Positions 1 through 10,479 of a stretch of DNA of 64,000 bases are shown piece after piece. The notes beneath the pieces were generated by a model. It was not told the DNA's origin and did no database searches. It was given only the letters and a program-made list of their open reading frames with translations. Made by a program: the position numbers and the translations under genes. Position 1 is the first letter of the stretch; each line of letters starts with the position of its first letter. The stretch spans positions 7,776,861 through 7,840,860 of the forward strand of contig NC_090196.1 of the NCBI RefSeq assembly GCF_024679245.1. The letters are read 5' to 3'. Origin of the DNA: Pseudorasbora parva (lineage: Eukaryota; Chordata; Actinopteri; Cypriniformes; Gobionidae).

Positions 1-1
1 A

Positions 2-232
2 AAATGGCCCCCACAGTCACCAGATCTCAACCCAATAGAGCATCTTTGGGATGTGGTGGAACGGGAGCTTCGTGCCCTGGATGTGCATCCCACAAATCTC
101 CATCAACTGCAAGATTTTATCCTATCAATATGGGCCAACATTTTTAAAGAATGCTTTCAGCACCTTGTTGAATCAATGCCACGTAGAATTAAGGCAGTTC
201 TTAAGGCGAAATGGGCTCAAACACAGTATTAG
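2..232 (+). pseudogene. Tc1-like transposase, C-terminal end (partial at window edge)
   Basis: An open frame runs from the left edge to a TAG at 230-232. It reads WPPQSPDLNPIEHLWD near its start, the hallmark of the third catalytic block of Tc1/mariner DDE transposases; the Glu of PIEHLWD is the metal-binding acid. About 60 further residues follow, rich in basic and aromatic positions (ending AKWAQTQY), the usual C-terminus of this family. The first two catalytic Asp residues would lie left of the window. Within the visible part there is no stop or frameshift, so the copy may be fairly young, but completeness cannot be judged. The overlapping frame at 51-257 is a shadow. Confidence 0.85.
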
Positions 233-475
233 TATGGTGTTCCTAATAATCCTTTAGGTGAGTGTATACCTTTCTCATCCTCATGCACTAAAGGTTAATA
301 GATGCAGTTGTTTATGCATGAAATACTTGAATATAAATGTGTTGTTAATGAGTTAAGTACACATAAACCATAGTTCTGTCATAGTGTTGTTAAACCCTTT
401 CTGTTACTAATTATTGTGGTGCCTTATAGAACAAATAAAAAGGTTTATTTATAAGGACTGATATTTGCCCTTATA
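233..475. other. AT-rich sequence between the Tc1-like end and the DIRS element
   Basis: No gene is seen. The left part (233-300) is probably the 3' untranslated end and inverted repeat of the Tc1-like element; the rest is AT-rich unique-looking sequence. Confidence 0.4.
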
Positions 476-499
476 GTTCCCTTTATCGAGGGAACTCAA

Positions 500-690
500 C
501 ACTGCGTCGTCGAGTGACGACACTCTGGGAACGCCCCCAGCGTGACGGCTCTGAAGTATGAATGAAATCAGTCACCAATCCGATTGGTGCAACGTCCTAC
601 GTAGTAGGCGACGGCGTAAGCGGAAGCTATAAGAAGGCGCCGCCCCAAACGAAAGACAGTCTTTGCTCTTCAGCGAGGCGCTCTGTGTGA
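500..690 (+). repeat. Left inverted terminal repeat of the DIRS element
   Basis: The sequence from CACTGCGTCGTCGAG rightward is the reverse complement of about 5560-5753. It matches almost perfectly for some 165 bases and then decays around 670-690. The outermost 24 bases (476-499) differ from the right end, which is the known asymmetry of DIRS termini. Confidence 0.9.
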
Positions 691-1178
691 TATTGTATGT
701 CTGTCACCGCATTAAAACAAGCGGGCTGATTAGGAGGTGTGTGCACCCGTGCCCGCGCTTCATTTCGGGCTCGGACACACACCGGCTGTGTGTGCAGTGT
801 CTCGGGGCGCAGCACGCTCGGGCAGCGCTTGAGGGTGCCGCCTGCAGCGGGAAGCTGCCGCTCCGGGTGCTGCGCTCACGGCTGGCCGTGTCTAAGGAGA
901 GCGGCCGGGCTCGCAAGCCCCAGGGATCCGGTCCCGCGTCTGTTGAGGCAGCGCGGCGGCGTAGATCATGGGGCTCACAACTGGGTCTCGCGACGGGAGG
1001 CGGGCATGCTGAGGCATCTTCCCAATCCTCGTCCGATGATTCAGACGCTCTTCCGCCTCGTGAGGAAGCCCGCGCTGCGGCTTCTTCCTCCGAGGCGGAG
1101 AACCCGATGCTCGAGCCGTCTGATTCTGAGGAATCGGACGCGCACAGCATTGAGGCTGTCGAAGCGTTAAGCCAGTAA
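663..1178 (+). pseudogene. DIRS ORF1 (gag-like) fragment
   Basis: The open frame has an acidic, low-complexity second half rich in Ser, Glu and Asp (for example LEPSDSEESDAHSIEA), as in the poorly conserved first ORF of fish DIRS elements, which is taken to be a gag-like protein. It begins inside the terminal repeat and ends at a TAA. A degenerate second copy of the acidic stretch is recognisable at about 1298-1370, and more diverged GAGGAATTA-type repeats extend to 1860, so ORF1 has been eroded by local duplication. There is no conserved catalytic motif; identification rests on position and composition. Confidence 0.5.
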
Positions 1179-1910
1179 ATACGCTACTTCATTCATAAAA
1201 TAAAGGCGCGCCGGCAGCTCTCGAGGGGGTTGTCTGTAGCTGGCCAATGTTCTCATTTCTCGTGTGGAAACCCACGCTGTGGCTTTTTCCCCCGGGATGG
1301 AGAATTAGATGCTTGAGCGGTCCGATTCCGAGGAATTAGACGTGCTCAGTATCGAGGTAGCGAAGTAGAATGAGAGCTTGTGCTTCATAATGCAAGGCTT
1401 AATCGCGCGTTGCCGAGGCAGCGCGTAGATTACGGTCTGTAATATTAGTGAACACACGCCATCGGTGCACATGTGATACTGTTTGGCGCGAGTGCAGTCA
1501 GCTCCTGAGGGTGCTGGCTGTGTTTGTTGAGTATCTCGCAGCGTACAGCCGTGCGTTTCGAGTGTTTCAGCCTCGCGCCTGTGGTCTTTCATCTCGAGGG
1601 ATGAAAGCCAAATATGTTGTAACGAGTCGAATCTCGCGTTGCTGAGGCAGCGTGTAGATGGCGATTCGTTAAATACATGTTTAAACAGTATCGTCTGGGA
1701 ATTATGGCTGTATTAATTCTGAGGAATTATAATTAAACATTATCTGACTTTGAGGAGTTGGGTATGTTTATTCAGCCTATTATTCAGACCATGTGCACCT
1801 GAGGGATGACTAGGGGCATTTAATTCTGAGGAATTAAATGGGATTTATCTAACTTTGAGGAGTTAGATTATCAGCCTATCATCCAATTGTGTTCACTGGG
1901 CTTTTTATAG
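1179..1910. repeat. Degenerate ORF1 region with imperfect internal repeats
   Basis: Copies of a segment containing GAGGAATTA or GAGGAGTTAG followed by CAGCCTAT recur at about 1300, 1715, 1750, 1825 and 1855. No long open frame remains. Confidence 0.5.
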
Positions 1911-2765
1911 CCCCTCTCCTGGGGAGCGATCGAGGTCGCCTCCCCTGTGGAGCTTTCTGGAAGTCGATGCTTGCGGTCCGCCGTCTACACGCTCTGACCA
2001 CATTGACTTCCAGCGAACGCATGCTGCTCTAGCCGCCTCTAGAAAGACCGCAGCTGGGCAGCGAACGTGTTCGCGCACCGAAAATCCTCCCCGACTAAGC
2101 CCTGCAGGGTGGCCCTTCAGGGGGTCGGGCAGGAGGCGCGGTGGGTACCAGAGACCAGCCTTGAGAGGCTGGTTCCCCTAGTCGAATATCGCGGCGCATA
2201 GTTATGCTCCCGAATATATCTACTTGGGCCCTGTGTACCGTGGGCAGAGGGTACAGACCGCAGTTCAGTGTTCCAACACCGAATTCTTCGGTGTGGTCTG
2301 GACTGGGGTGTACCCAGCCCAGTGGCCTGCGGGCCAGCCCCCTCTCCCGGGGAGCGATCGAGGTCGCCTCCCCTGTGGAGTTTTCTGGAAGTCGATGCTG
2401 CGATCCGCCGTCTACGACGCTCGGGCCACATCGATTTCCAGCGGACGCATGCTGCTCCAGCTGCCTCTAGAAAGACTTGCAGCGGGGCAGCGACTGCGTT
2501 CGCACACCGAAAATCCTTCCCGACTAAGCTCTGCCGGGTGGCCGCTTCAGGGGGTCGGGCAGGGGGTTCGGTGGGTACCAGAGACTAACCCCGAGAGGTT
2601 GGTTCCCCTAGTGGAATATCTCGGCGCATGGCTATGCCTCCCGAATATTTCTGCTGGGGCCCTGTGTACAGTGGGAAGGGGGTACAGATTACAGTTCAGA
2701 GCTCCACCACCGAAGTTCAGCGGTGTGGTCTGGACCGTGGTCCCCCCGGCCCAGAGGCAGGTTAT
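1911..2765 (+). repeat. Tandem duplication (about 427 bp unit) inside the DIRS element
   Basis: The sequence starting CCCCTCTCCTGGGGAGCGAT at 1912 recurs at about 2339, and the following landmarks recur in the same order: GGAAGTCGATGCT, CGCCGTCTAC, GGGTCGGGCAGG, GGTTCCCCTAGT and CCCGAATAT. The two units are clearly diverged by substitutions. The second unit runs directly into the reverse transcriptase frame, so the duplication covers the linker between ORF1 and RT. Confidence 0.8.
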
Positions 2766-4390
2766 GGAACAAGAAGTGCAGTCTCTGCTGGTCAAGGAGG
2801 CGATAGAGAAGGTCCCTCCGCCAGTCAGGGAGTCGGGCTTTTACAGCCGCTATTTCATTGTTTCCATAAAGGGTGGGGGCTTACGTCCAGTATTAGATCT
2901 GAGGTACTTGAATCGGTCTCTGAGGAGATTCAGGTTTAAGATGCTCACAATTCAAATGACCGTGAGCTGATCCAGTTCGAGGACTGGTTCGTCACGATAG
3001 ATCTAAGGGACGCATACTTCATGTCTCCATCCTTCCTGCCCACAGGAAGTTCCTGAGGTTCGCTTTCGGGGGCGAAGCGTACCAATATCGGGTGCTTCCT
3101 TTCGGCCTAGCTCTTTCCCCTCGCGCGAGATGGCGATTCGGCATCGAGATGTCGTTTTAGCCCATCCCAAGTGCTTGGGGCTGAGACTGAACACAGCCAA
3201 GAGCGTGTTAACACCCGCCCAGAGGACCATGTTCCTCGGTGTAGTATGGGGCTCAACCTCGATGCGAGCGAGCATGTCTCCCGCACGGGTGGGTTCCATA
3301 CTGGCGGAGGTCTCAGGAATGAAGCTAGGCCACAGCCGCACTGTGAAGCAGTTTCAACTGCTGGGACTCAGGGTAGCAGCGTCCAATGTGGTTCCATTCG
3401 GCCTGCTATACATGAGGCCCCTCCAGTGGTGGCTAGGGACCAAGGGGTTCTCCTCGAGGGGAAAACTTTTCCGTATGATCAGGGTAACGCGCAGATGCCT
3501 TCGTTCCCTCGTCATATGGAGAAATCCGAGGTTCCTGTCCCAAGGGCCAGTGTTAGGAGCGTTATGTTGCAGGAAGATCCTTTCAACAGACGCCTCCCTC
3601 ACGGGCTGGGGCGCGGTCATGGAAGGCCGGTTTACGAGAGGTCTGTGGGGGCCCCAGCATTCCTCCTGGCACATAAATTGCCTGGAGATGTTGGTGGTTT
3701 AGAAAGCTCTGAGGAGCTTTCAACCCGGACCTCCACGGCTACCATGTCCTGATACGATCCGACAACATGTCGGTAGTGTCGTGTCTAAATCACCAGGGGG
3801 GTCTGAGGTCGCGCCCACCATGCAGGTTGGCGCATCAGATCCTCCTGTGGTCCCAGGGGAAACTGTCGTCTCTCAGAGCGATGTACGTCCCAGGGGACCA
3901 GAACCAGGGAGCAGATGTCCTGTCGAGGCAGGGGCTGAGGCCCGGGGAGTGGCGGCTCCACCCGGAGGTGGTGGAGGCCATATGCGAGAGGTTCAGCCCG
4001 GTGGAAGTGGATCTGTTTGCATCTCTAGAAACGACCCACTGCCCGCTGTGGTTCGCCCTCAGGCTCCGGCCCCGCTGGGGCTGGATGCCATGACACAGAC
4101 GTGGCCGAGGCGGCGTCTGTACGCATTTCCCCCGATCGTTCTGCTCCCGGGAGTTCTAGAGCGAGTCCGCCGGGAGGGCATCAGCCTCCTATTAGTGGCA
4201 CCCCGGTGGCCGTTCCGAGTTTGGTTCTCCGACATTGTGGCGGCCCCCCCATGGCAGGTCCCTCTGAGGAGGGATCTGCTGTCTCAGGCAGGGGGAATGA
4301 TATTCCACCCCAGGCCAGAGCTGTGGGATCTCTGGGTCTGGCCCTTGAGGGGGCACAGTACCCAGGGAATGGCCTGCCACAATAGGTCGT
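2644..4390 (+). pseudogene. DIRS reverse transcriptase-RNase H, frameshifted and missing the RT active site
   Basis: RT motifs are visible in different frames: a pre-RT segment (QRQVMEQEVQSLLVKEAIE), then GGLRPVLDLRYLN, then FVTIDLRDAYF with the first catalytic Asp, then FLRFAFGGEAYQYRVLPFG. The frame shifts after about 2970 and again after about 3022. At about 3125 the sequence jumps from LALSPRA to IRHRDVVLAHPK, so the segment that should hold the YxDD box is absent, a deletion of roughly 100 bases. RNase H follows: LSTDASLTGWGAVM near 3580, WHINCLEML near 3670, and LSRQGLRPGEWRLHP near 3920 with VDLFAS. The block at 4100-4370 (RLYAFPPIVLLPGVLERVR, LLSQAGG, ELWDLWVWPL) is the conserved post-RNase H region of vertebrate DIRS elements. 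Confidence 0.88.
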
Positions 4391-4569
4391 AGAGACCATT
4401 CTCAGCTCTAGGGCTCCCTCTACGAGGAGACTGTATAGCCTTAAGTGGTATGTCTTCACTAGCTGGTGTAGAGAACGGGGGGGGTGAACCCAGTTAACTG
4501 TGCAGTTGCCTCAGTGCTGGAGTTCCTCCAGCACCGTTCCTCCGCCGGTTTGACCCCATCCACCTGAAG

Positions 4570-5372
4570 GTGTATGTGGTTGCCATAGGGGCTTTCCACT
4601 CGCCTTTAGAAGGGGGCCCGCTGGGCAGACACCACTTGGTAGTACGGTTCCTCTGTGGGGCTAGGAGGTTGAGGCCTGCGGCTTATCCCAGAGTCCCAGC
4701 TAAAAGGGACCTGGTAGTGGCTCTCGAAGGGCTGGTTGAGGCCCCCTTCGAACCATTAGAGTCGGCTGAGGCGAGAAATCTGACCCTCAAGGTAGCTTTT
4801 CTCCTCGCTATCACTTCTCTGAGGAGAGTGGGGGACCTTCAGGCCTTGGCGGTAACGCCAACTTGCTTGGAGTTTGCCCTTGGCGGGGTGAGAGCTATCT
4901 TGTACCCCAGACCGGGCTACGTTCCCAGGGTCCCATCTACGGGGATGGGGTCGGTGTTTCTTCAGGCATTTCATCCTCCGCCTCACGCGACGGCAGAGGA
5001 AGCTAGGCTGCACCTGCTCTGCCCTGTCAGGGCATTGAGATTTTATTTGGACAGGTCAGCTCATTGGAGGAAGTTGGACCAGCTTTTGGTGTGCTTGGCC
5101 CCCCTAAGAAAGGGTTGCCTGCGGCGAGACAGACTATTAGTAACTGGATCGTGCAGGCTATAGCCACGGCTTATCGGGTGCGCAATCTGCCTTCACCCAT
5201 AGCCGTGAGGGCTCACTCTACGAGGGGCTTGGCCTCCTCGGTGGCCCTCCTTTCGGGAGCCTCACTTATTGAGATTTGTGAGGCGGCAGGATGGGCTAAT
5301 CCACACACCTTTATAAGATTTTATAAGCTGGACCTCCCGGCTACGCTGGGTGCTAGAGTGCTTGCGTCCTGA
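4570..5372 (+). pseudogene. DIRS tyrosine recombinase (YR), split by a frameshift
   Basis: Two overlapping frames (4570-5163 and 5064-5372) together cover a phage-integrase-type recombinase. The first holds LKVAFLLAITSLRRVGDLQA, the box with the first catalytic Arg. The second holds RAHSTRGLASSVALLSG, the HxxR box, then EAAGWANPHTFIRFYKL with the Trp and a candidate nucleophile Tyr. The enzyme would integrate the circular cDNA. The frame changes between about 5080 and 5160, so no intact protein is made. It lies just before the internal complementary region, the canonical DIRS position. Confidence 0.88.
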
Positions 5373-5437
5373 GTGTGCCTGGTTTCCAGCTTCACACCAG
5401 GACGTGCGTGTCTCGGTGTGGCATAGTGGGTATTGAC

Positions 5438-5549
5438 GTTCCCAGAGTGTCGTCACTCGACGACGCAGTGTTGAGTTCCCTCGATAAAGGGAACGTCTCG
5501 GGTTACTATTGTAACCCTTGTTCCCTGAGAGGGAACGAGACACTGCGTC
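5438..5549 (+). repeat. Internal complementary region (ICR) of the DIRS element
   Basis: Bases 5438-5494 are the reverse complement of the left terminus (476-532), and bases 5495-5549 are the reverse complement of the right terminus (5745-5799); both matches look perfect. The ICR is therefore a head-to-tail copy of the two ends, the template proposed in the DIRS-1 model for restoring the termini and making a circular intermediate. Confidence 0.92.
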
Positions 5550-5559
5550 TCGTCGCCAC

Positions 5560-5753
5560 ACCTACACGTAGAGCGCTCGCTTCATCGCAAAGGCTGTCTT
5601 TCGTTTGGGGCGGCGCCTTCTTATAGCTTCCGCTTACGCCGTCGCCTACTACGTAGGACGTTGCACCAATCGGATTGGTGACTGATTTCATTCATACTTC
5701 AGAGCCGTCACGCTGGGGGCGTTCCCAGAGTGTCGTCACTCGACGACGCAGTG
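5560..5753 (-). repeat. Right inverted terminal repeat of the DIRS element
   Basis: This is the reverse complement of 500-690. The right terminus extends about 46 bases further (to 5799) with sequence absent from the left end but present in the ICR. Confidence 0.9.
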
Positions 5754-6079
5754 TCTCGTTCCCTCTCAGGGAACAAGGGTTACAATAGTAACCCGAGACG
5801 TTTGGCCAGAGCTACTAAAATATCAGTTTCATCAGTGCATCTTATATTATCTATTATCTTGGGTGCACAAACTGCAGATTATATGGAAATTATATTATAA
5901 AAAAAAATAGAAAATTAAAATATAAAAAAGGACTTAAATATCGGTTATCAGTATCAGTTAAATTTATCATACCGTGCATCCCCAATAAATCTAATTATCA
6001 AAGAATCTAAAAATACTAATAAATATCTGAAACATTGGGATCAGGAAACTAAAACACAAAGTAAATTACAATTCTATCA

Positions 6080-6410
6080 AACACTAAAGTCAAATTATCA
6101 ATTGGAAGAACATCTCTAGAGTGTCAGAGACACAAAGCAGAGTCTGGCCATCGAGAGCTGGTTACACAGAGAGCAAAGGGTGTGTGTTCACTGTAGGACA
6201 GAAGAGATCGAGACAGAGACACGCTTCCTCCTTCACTGTCACAAATACATTTCCATAAGAGACCTCTACTTAAATAAATTCACTACTTGAATAAAAAACT
6301 TTTCAGCCATGACTGAAGTAGAACAAATATAGATAATATTAGGAGGGAGACAGGCAGCAGCACTGACTGCGAGATATGTGTGGATGTGCCACAGCCTGAC
6401 AGACAGCTGG
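6080..6410 (+). pseudogene. Retroelement remnant with a Cys/His C-terminal motif
   Basis: In one + strand frame, around 6160-6290, the sequence reads HREQRVCVHCRTEEIETE, then RFLLHCHKYI. This CxxC...HC arrangement resembles the C-terminal Cys/His motif of fish non-LTR retroelement proteins. A second segment near 6340-6410 reads GGRQAAALTARYVWMCHSL. The frame is short and degraded. Assignment is by motif shape only. Confidence 0.4.
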
Positions 6411-6532
6411 TGAATGTGTGTGGTGTATCTAACCTCGGTATGCTTCTGTCCACCACAGTGACCCTCAGTATGTGTGAGTGTATATGTTAAAACACTGTGG
6501 TATCACATTTTCTAATTTGTTACACTGTTTAA

Positions 6533-6681
6533 TTAAAGGGGTCATGAACTGGCTTTTCAATAAAAAGTATAAGGTTGTCTGAGGTCAACGGATAAAGTTC
6601 AGGATATTCTTATATTCCCATGAACTTTTATATATCAAAGGCTGAATTTAAAGATGATTTCTCAATTCATGACCCCTTTAA
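6533..6681. mobile_element. Short MITE with TTAA flanks
   Basis: Inverted ends TTAAAGGGGTCATGAA (left) and TTCATGACCCCTTTAA (right) bound about 150 bases. TTAA on each side fits a piggyBac- or Kolobok-type target duplication. It is a non-coding MITE. Confidence 0.7.
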
Positions 6682-6724
6682 GTTATGTTGCAATATTTCC
6701 TTTTATTATTTTGATGTTTATTAT

Positions 6725-7619
6725 CCCATCCATCCATCATCCATCATCTTCCGCTTATCCGGGGGCTGGGTCGCGGGGGCAACAGTCTAAGCAGAGACGC
6801 CCAGACTTCCTTCTCTCTGGCCACTTCCTCCAGCTCCTCCGGGGGTACCCCGAGGCGTTCCCAGGCCAGCCTGGAGAGATAATCCCTCCAGCGTGTCCTG
6901 GGTCTTCCCCGGGGCCTTCTCCCGGTGGGACGTGCCCGGAACACCTCCCTGGGAAGGCGTACAGGAGGCATCCGAAATAGATGCCCGAGCCACCTCAGCT
7001 GGCTCCTCTCGATGTGAAAGAGCAGCGGCTCTACTCTGAGCTCCTCCCGGGTGATCGAGCTTCTCACCCTATCTCTAAGGGAGCACCCAGCCACCCTGCT
7101 GAGAAAGCTCATTTCAGCCGCCTGTATCCGGGATCTTGTCCTTTCGGTCATGACCCACAGCTCATGACCATAGGTGAGAGTAGGAATGTAGATTGACCGG
7201 TAAATCGAGAGCTTTGCCTTACGGCTCAGCTCCTTCTTCACCACGACAGACCGGTACATCGCCCGCATTACTGCAGATGCTGCACCGATCCGTCTGTCAA
7301 TCTCCCGTTCCATCCTTCCCTCACTCGTGAACAAGACCCCAAGATACTTAAACTCCTCCACTTGAGGCAAGAACTCTCCACCAACCTGAAGTGAGCAAGC
7401 TACCCTTTTCCGACTGAGAACCATGGCCTCGGACTTGGAGGTGCTGATTCTCATCCCAGCTGCAAACTGTCCCAGTGCATGTTGAAGGTCCCGGTCTGAG
7501 GTTGCCAACACGACAACATCATCTGCGAAGAGTAGTGATGAAATCGCGTGGTCCCCAAACCGGACACTCTCCGGCCCTTGGCTGCGTCTAGATATTCTGT
7601 CCATAAAAATTATGAACAT
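6725..7619 (-). mobile_element. 5'-truncated non-LTR retrotransposon (RTE/Rex-like), RT C-terminal part
   Basis: A 291-codon minus-strand frame (6744-7619) starts in the RT palm. SLLFADDVVVLA holds the FADD catalytic pair, followed by KSEAMVLSRK and VEEFKYLGVLFTSEG (thumb), and then a long basic C-terminal domain (GRRPRGRPRTRWRDYL). This is typical of fish RTE-clade elements such as Rex3, although the clade is inferred. The sequence upstream of the FADD block is missing, the usual 5' truncation from target-primed reverse transcription. The 3' end has short GATG-type repeats (6725-6750 on the plus strand as CATC units). The frame is intact over its length. Confidence 0.8.
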
Positions 7620-7699
7620 GTTATGTTTATTATTATTATTTATTTTATTTTTTTAAATGTTCATATGTGTATTTTTATTTATGCTCAAATCCTATACTA

Positions 7700-8298
7700 C
7701 TACTATGGCTGTTCATGTCGAATGCGACGAACTGCTTCCTGTTTAGAGCTTCTCTCTTCCAGAAATGACTTATAGGACTCCTGAGAGTCCCTACGGCCGT
7801 TGTTAATTGCTGCACGCCAGTTGGTTCAGTCAATTGCAAGTGCCTCCCAGTTGTCCAGGTTGATGGAGAATGCCTGAAGATCCCTCTTAATGACGTCTTT
7901 AAAACATAGATGGGGGCGACCACGTTTGCGGGGAGCATTTGCCAGCTCGCCATACAGCAAGGTTTTTGGGAGGCGGGTGTCCTTCATTCGATAAATATGT
8001 CCAGTCCAACGGAGGTGGCATTCACGAAGGATGGTGTACAGGTCACTGGAGCCAGTTCTCTCTAGTATGACAGAGTTTGGCACTTGGTCTTTCCAGCATA
8101 CACCCAGTATGGAGCGGAGGCAGCGAAAATGGAAGGCGTTGAGGCGATGTTCATGCCTTCTGTAAGTTGTCCATGTCTCACTTGCATATAGCAAGGTGCT
8201 AAGTACACATGCATGATATACACGGACTTTGAGGAGCAATGAGAGGTTCTTGTTGTGCCAGACACGCTTGCTCAATTTTCCAAACACCTATAGCTTTG
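7700..8298 (-). pseudogene. Second non-LTR retrotransposon fragment (RT C-terminal region)
   Basis: A 153-codon minus-strand frame (7826-8287) reads [18 protein letters not shown], then HFRCLRSILGV, then RECHLRWTGHIYRM, then RKRGRPHLCFKDVIKRDL. These are the conserved C-terminal segments of LINE reverse transcriptases (SETW...RxRWxGHxxRM). A stop at 7826 precedes a further plausible C-terminal tail ending near 7700. It differs from the neighbour at 6744-7619, so two unrelated LINE tails lie side by side on the same strand. Its 5' side is cut by the AT microsatellite. Confidence 0.75.
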
Positions 8299-8301
<3 letters not shown>

Positions 8302-8376
<75 letters not shown>

Positions 8377-8381
8377 TATAC

Positions 8382-8464
<83 letters not shown>
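8302..8464. repeat. (AT)n microsatellite with an imperfect ACATAT core
   Basis: About 160 bases of TA repeat, interrupted at about 8367-8391 by an ACATATACATAT stretch. The frames here (IYIYIY) are artefacts. Confidence 0.98.
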
Positions 8465-8466
<2 letters not shown>

Positions 8467-9125
8467 CAACATGGGGGAAAGGACGCTGGCGTTGTCTGTT
8501 CGCCGCTTCTCCACCCACAAATCATGTTAATGTACTATTAGATTTAGATTTTATTTTATTTCCTTATGTTTGTGACTAGTCTAACAGTCAGAGCTACAAT
8601 TGGGACTGTTGCTGATTGCTGGCAGCCACTGAGAGGACGTTGTTCGTCATTTCGGCGTTTTCCAACGCTTCTCTAATATTTATGTTTGAATTGCTGCGGT
8701 TGGTTCTGGTTTGGAGGACATTTGATGTTGCTCGCCGCGGCTGCTCACTGGTGGTCTCCCTCGGGCTTAAGCTGCATGGTGGCTGAAGTTTGCACCGGGC
8801 TAGCGTCATCCGGGCCATCGTCATCGGCGTCCGGCTTGATGTTGGGAAGTTCCGCTTCTCGGCTGCGCCGCTGTTCCCTCTTGCATTGCGGCCGTGGAGC
8901 GGCTTGGACTTCTGCGCCGACCCCGGTGTGTCCACAGAAGAGCCCGGAAAATGTTCTGCCTCCTGCATGGTGCTGCGGCGATCCCCATCGTTTGAATCGT
9001 CATGAAGACCCATCTATCTGGTCTTCAGCTGTCATGCCTCGACGATGTCATCAGGACACTGCCGCTGGGAGAAATTTAAAACATGGAGTGGACCACAGTG
9101 TGCTGCGGAGCTAACAGAGACTTCC
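8465..9125. other. Moderately GC-rich sequence, no supported gene
   Basis: Several overlapping frames exist on both strands (for example 8594-9013 minus and 8686-9114 plus), but none carries a recognisable motif. The AT microsatellite on the left, and the minisatellite and LINE-like tail on the right, suggest the 5' part of a degraded retroelement. I make no functional call. Confidence 0.4.
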
Positions 9126-9590
9126 ACCATCAGCTCTGTTTCTGTTCACTACCAGCTCTGTTTCTGTTCACCATCAGCTGTTTTCTGTTCACCATCAGCT
9201 CTGTTTCTGTTCACCATCAGCTCTGTTTCTGTTCACCATCAGCTCTGTTTCTGTTCACCATCATCTCTGTTTTCTGTTCACCATCAGCTCTGTTTCTGTT
9301 CACCATCAGCTCTGTTTCTGTTCACCATCAGCTCTGTTTTCTGTTCACCATCAGCTCTGTTTTCTGTTCACCATCAGCTCTGTTTCTGTTCACCATCAGC
9401 TCTGTTTTCTGTTCACCATCAGCTCTGTTTCTGTTCACCATCAGCTTTTTTTCTGTTCACCATCAGCTCTGTTTCTGTTCACCATCAGCTCTGTTTCTGT
9501 TCACCATCAGCTCTGTTTTCTGTTCACCATCAGCTCTGTTTCTGTTCACCATCAGCTTTTTTTCTGTTCACCATCAGCTCTGTTTCTGTT
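9126..9590 (+). repeat. 22/23-bp minisatellite, about 21 copies
   Basis: The unit is CTCTGTTTCTGTTCACCATCAG, with a 23-bp variant carrying one extra T and a few substituted copies. Two long frames (9045-9620 and 9083-9610) stay open only because the unit has no stop in those frames; they encode low-complexity SVHHQLCF-type repeats and are not taken as genes. Confidence 0.96.
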
Positions 9591-9659
9591 CTGTTTTCTG
9601 TGTTGGTTGATTGTTTGTAGTATTCTATATTTTTACTTGTTATTCATTTTTTGTTATTT

Positions 9660-9740
9660 TTTCCCCCTTTGTTGCACTTTGAGATTCTTCGGAATGAAAA
9701 GTGCATTATAAATAAAATCTATTATTATTATTATATATAT
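9660..9740 (+). mobile_element. LINE/SINE-type 3' tail
   Basis: TGCACTTTGAGATTCTTCGG, then AAAAGTGCATTATAAATAAA and a TTATTATTA tail. This is a common 3' terminus of fish retroposons. The body upstream cannot be classified. Confidence 0.55.
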
Positions 9741-9804
9741 ATAATCAAAGCTAGGATTTGAGCATAAATAATAATACATATATGAACATTTAAAACGTTT
9801 GGCC

Positions 9805-10380
<576 letters not shown>

Positions 10381-10479
10381 ATATTGTTGTTACAAAAAGA
10401 TTTCTTTTTTTTAAACATTTGCTTCTTTTTTTCACTTTCTATTCATCAAAGTATTATAAAAAAGTATCACAGGTTATGA

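Larger units (their letters stand above)
476..5799 (+). mobile_element. DIRS-type tyrosine-recombinase retrotransposon, near full length, defective
   Basis: This 5.3-kb element carries, in order, a Ser/Glu-rich gag-like frame, a reverse transcriptase, an RNase H and a tyrosine recombinase, with inverted terminal repeats and an internal complementary region. That set defines the DIRS order, which integrates with a tyrosine recombinase instead of a DDE integrase. The ends are fixed by the internal region at 5438-5549, whose two halves are the reverse complements of 476-532 and 5745-5799. A GTT begins the element, and another GTT immediately follows its right end; no longer target duplication is visible, as expected for a recombinase that joins a circle to a short core. 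All reading frames are broken, and the RT active-site region is deleted, so the copy is dead. The inverted arms are almost identical by eye. Confidence 0.93.

Noticed and set aside
704..1150. 148-codon minus-strand frame in the DIRS ORF1 region
   Set aside because: Complementary shadow of the acidic plus-strand gag-like frame; GC-rich sequence keeps it open.
8199..8541. Several IYIYIY-rich frames on both strands
   Set aside because: Artefacts of the (AT)n microsatellite. The same applies to those at 9731-10019 and 49616-49975.
8594..9114. Frames of about 140 codons on both strands
   Set aside because: No motif, splice structure or repeat-protein signature; probably chance frames in GC-richer repeat debris.
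9045..9620. 191- and 175-codon plus-strand open frames
   Set aside because: They are translations of the 22/23-bp minisatellite and show only low-complexity repeats.
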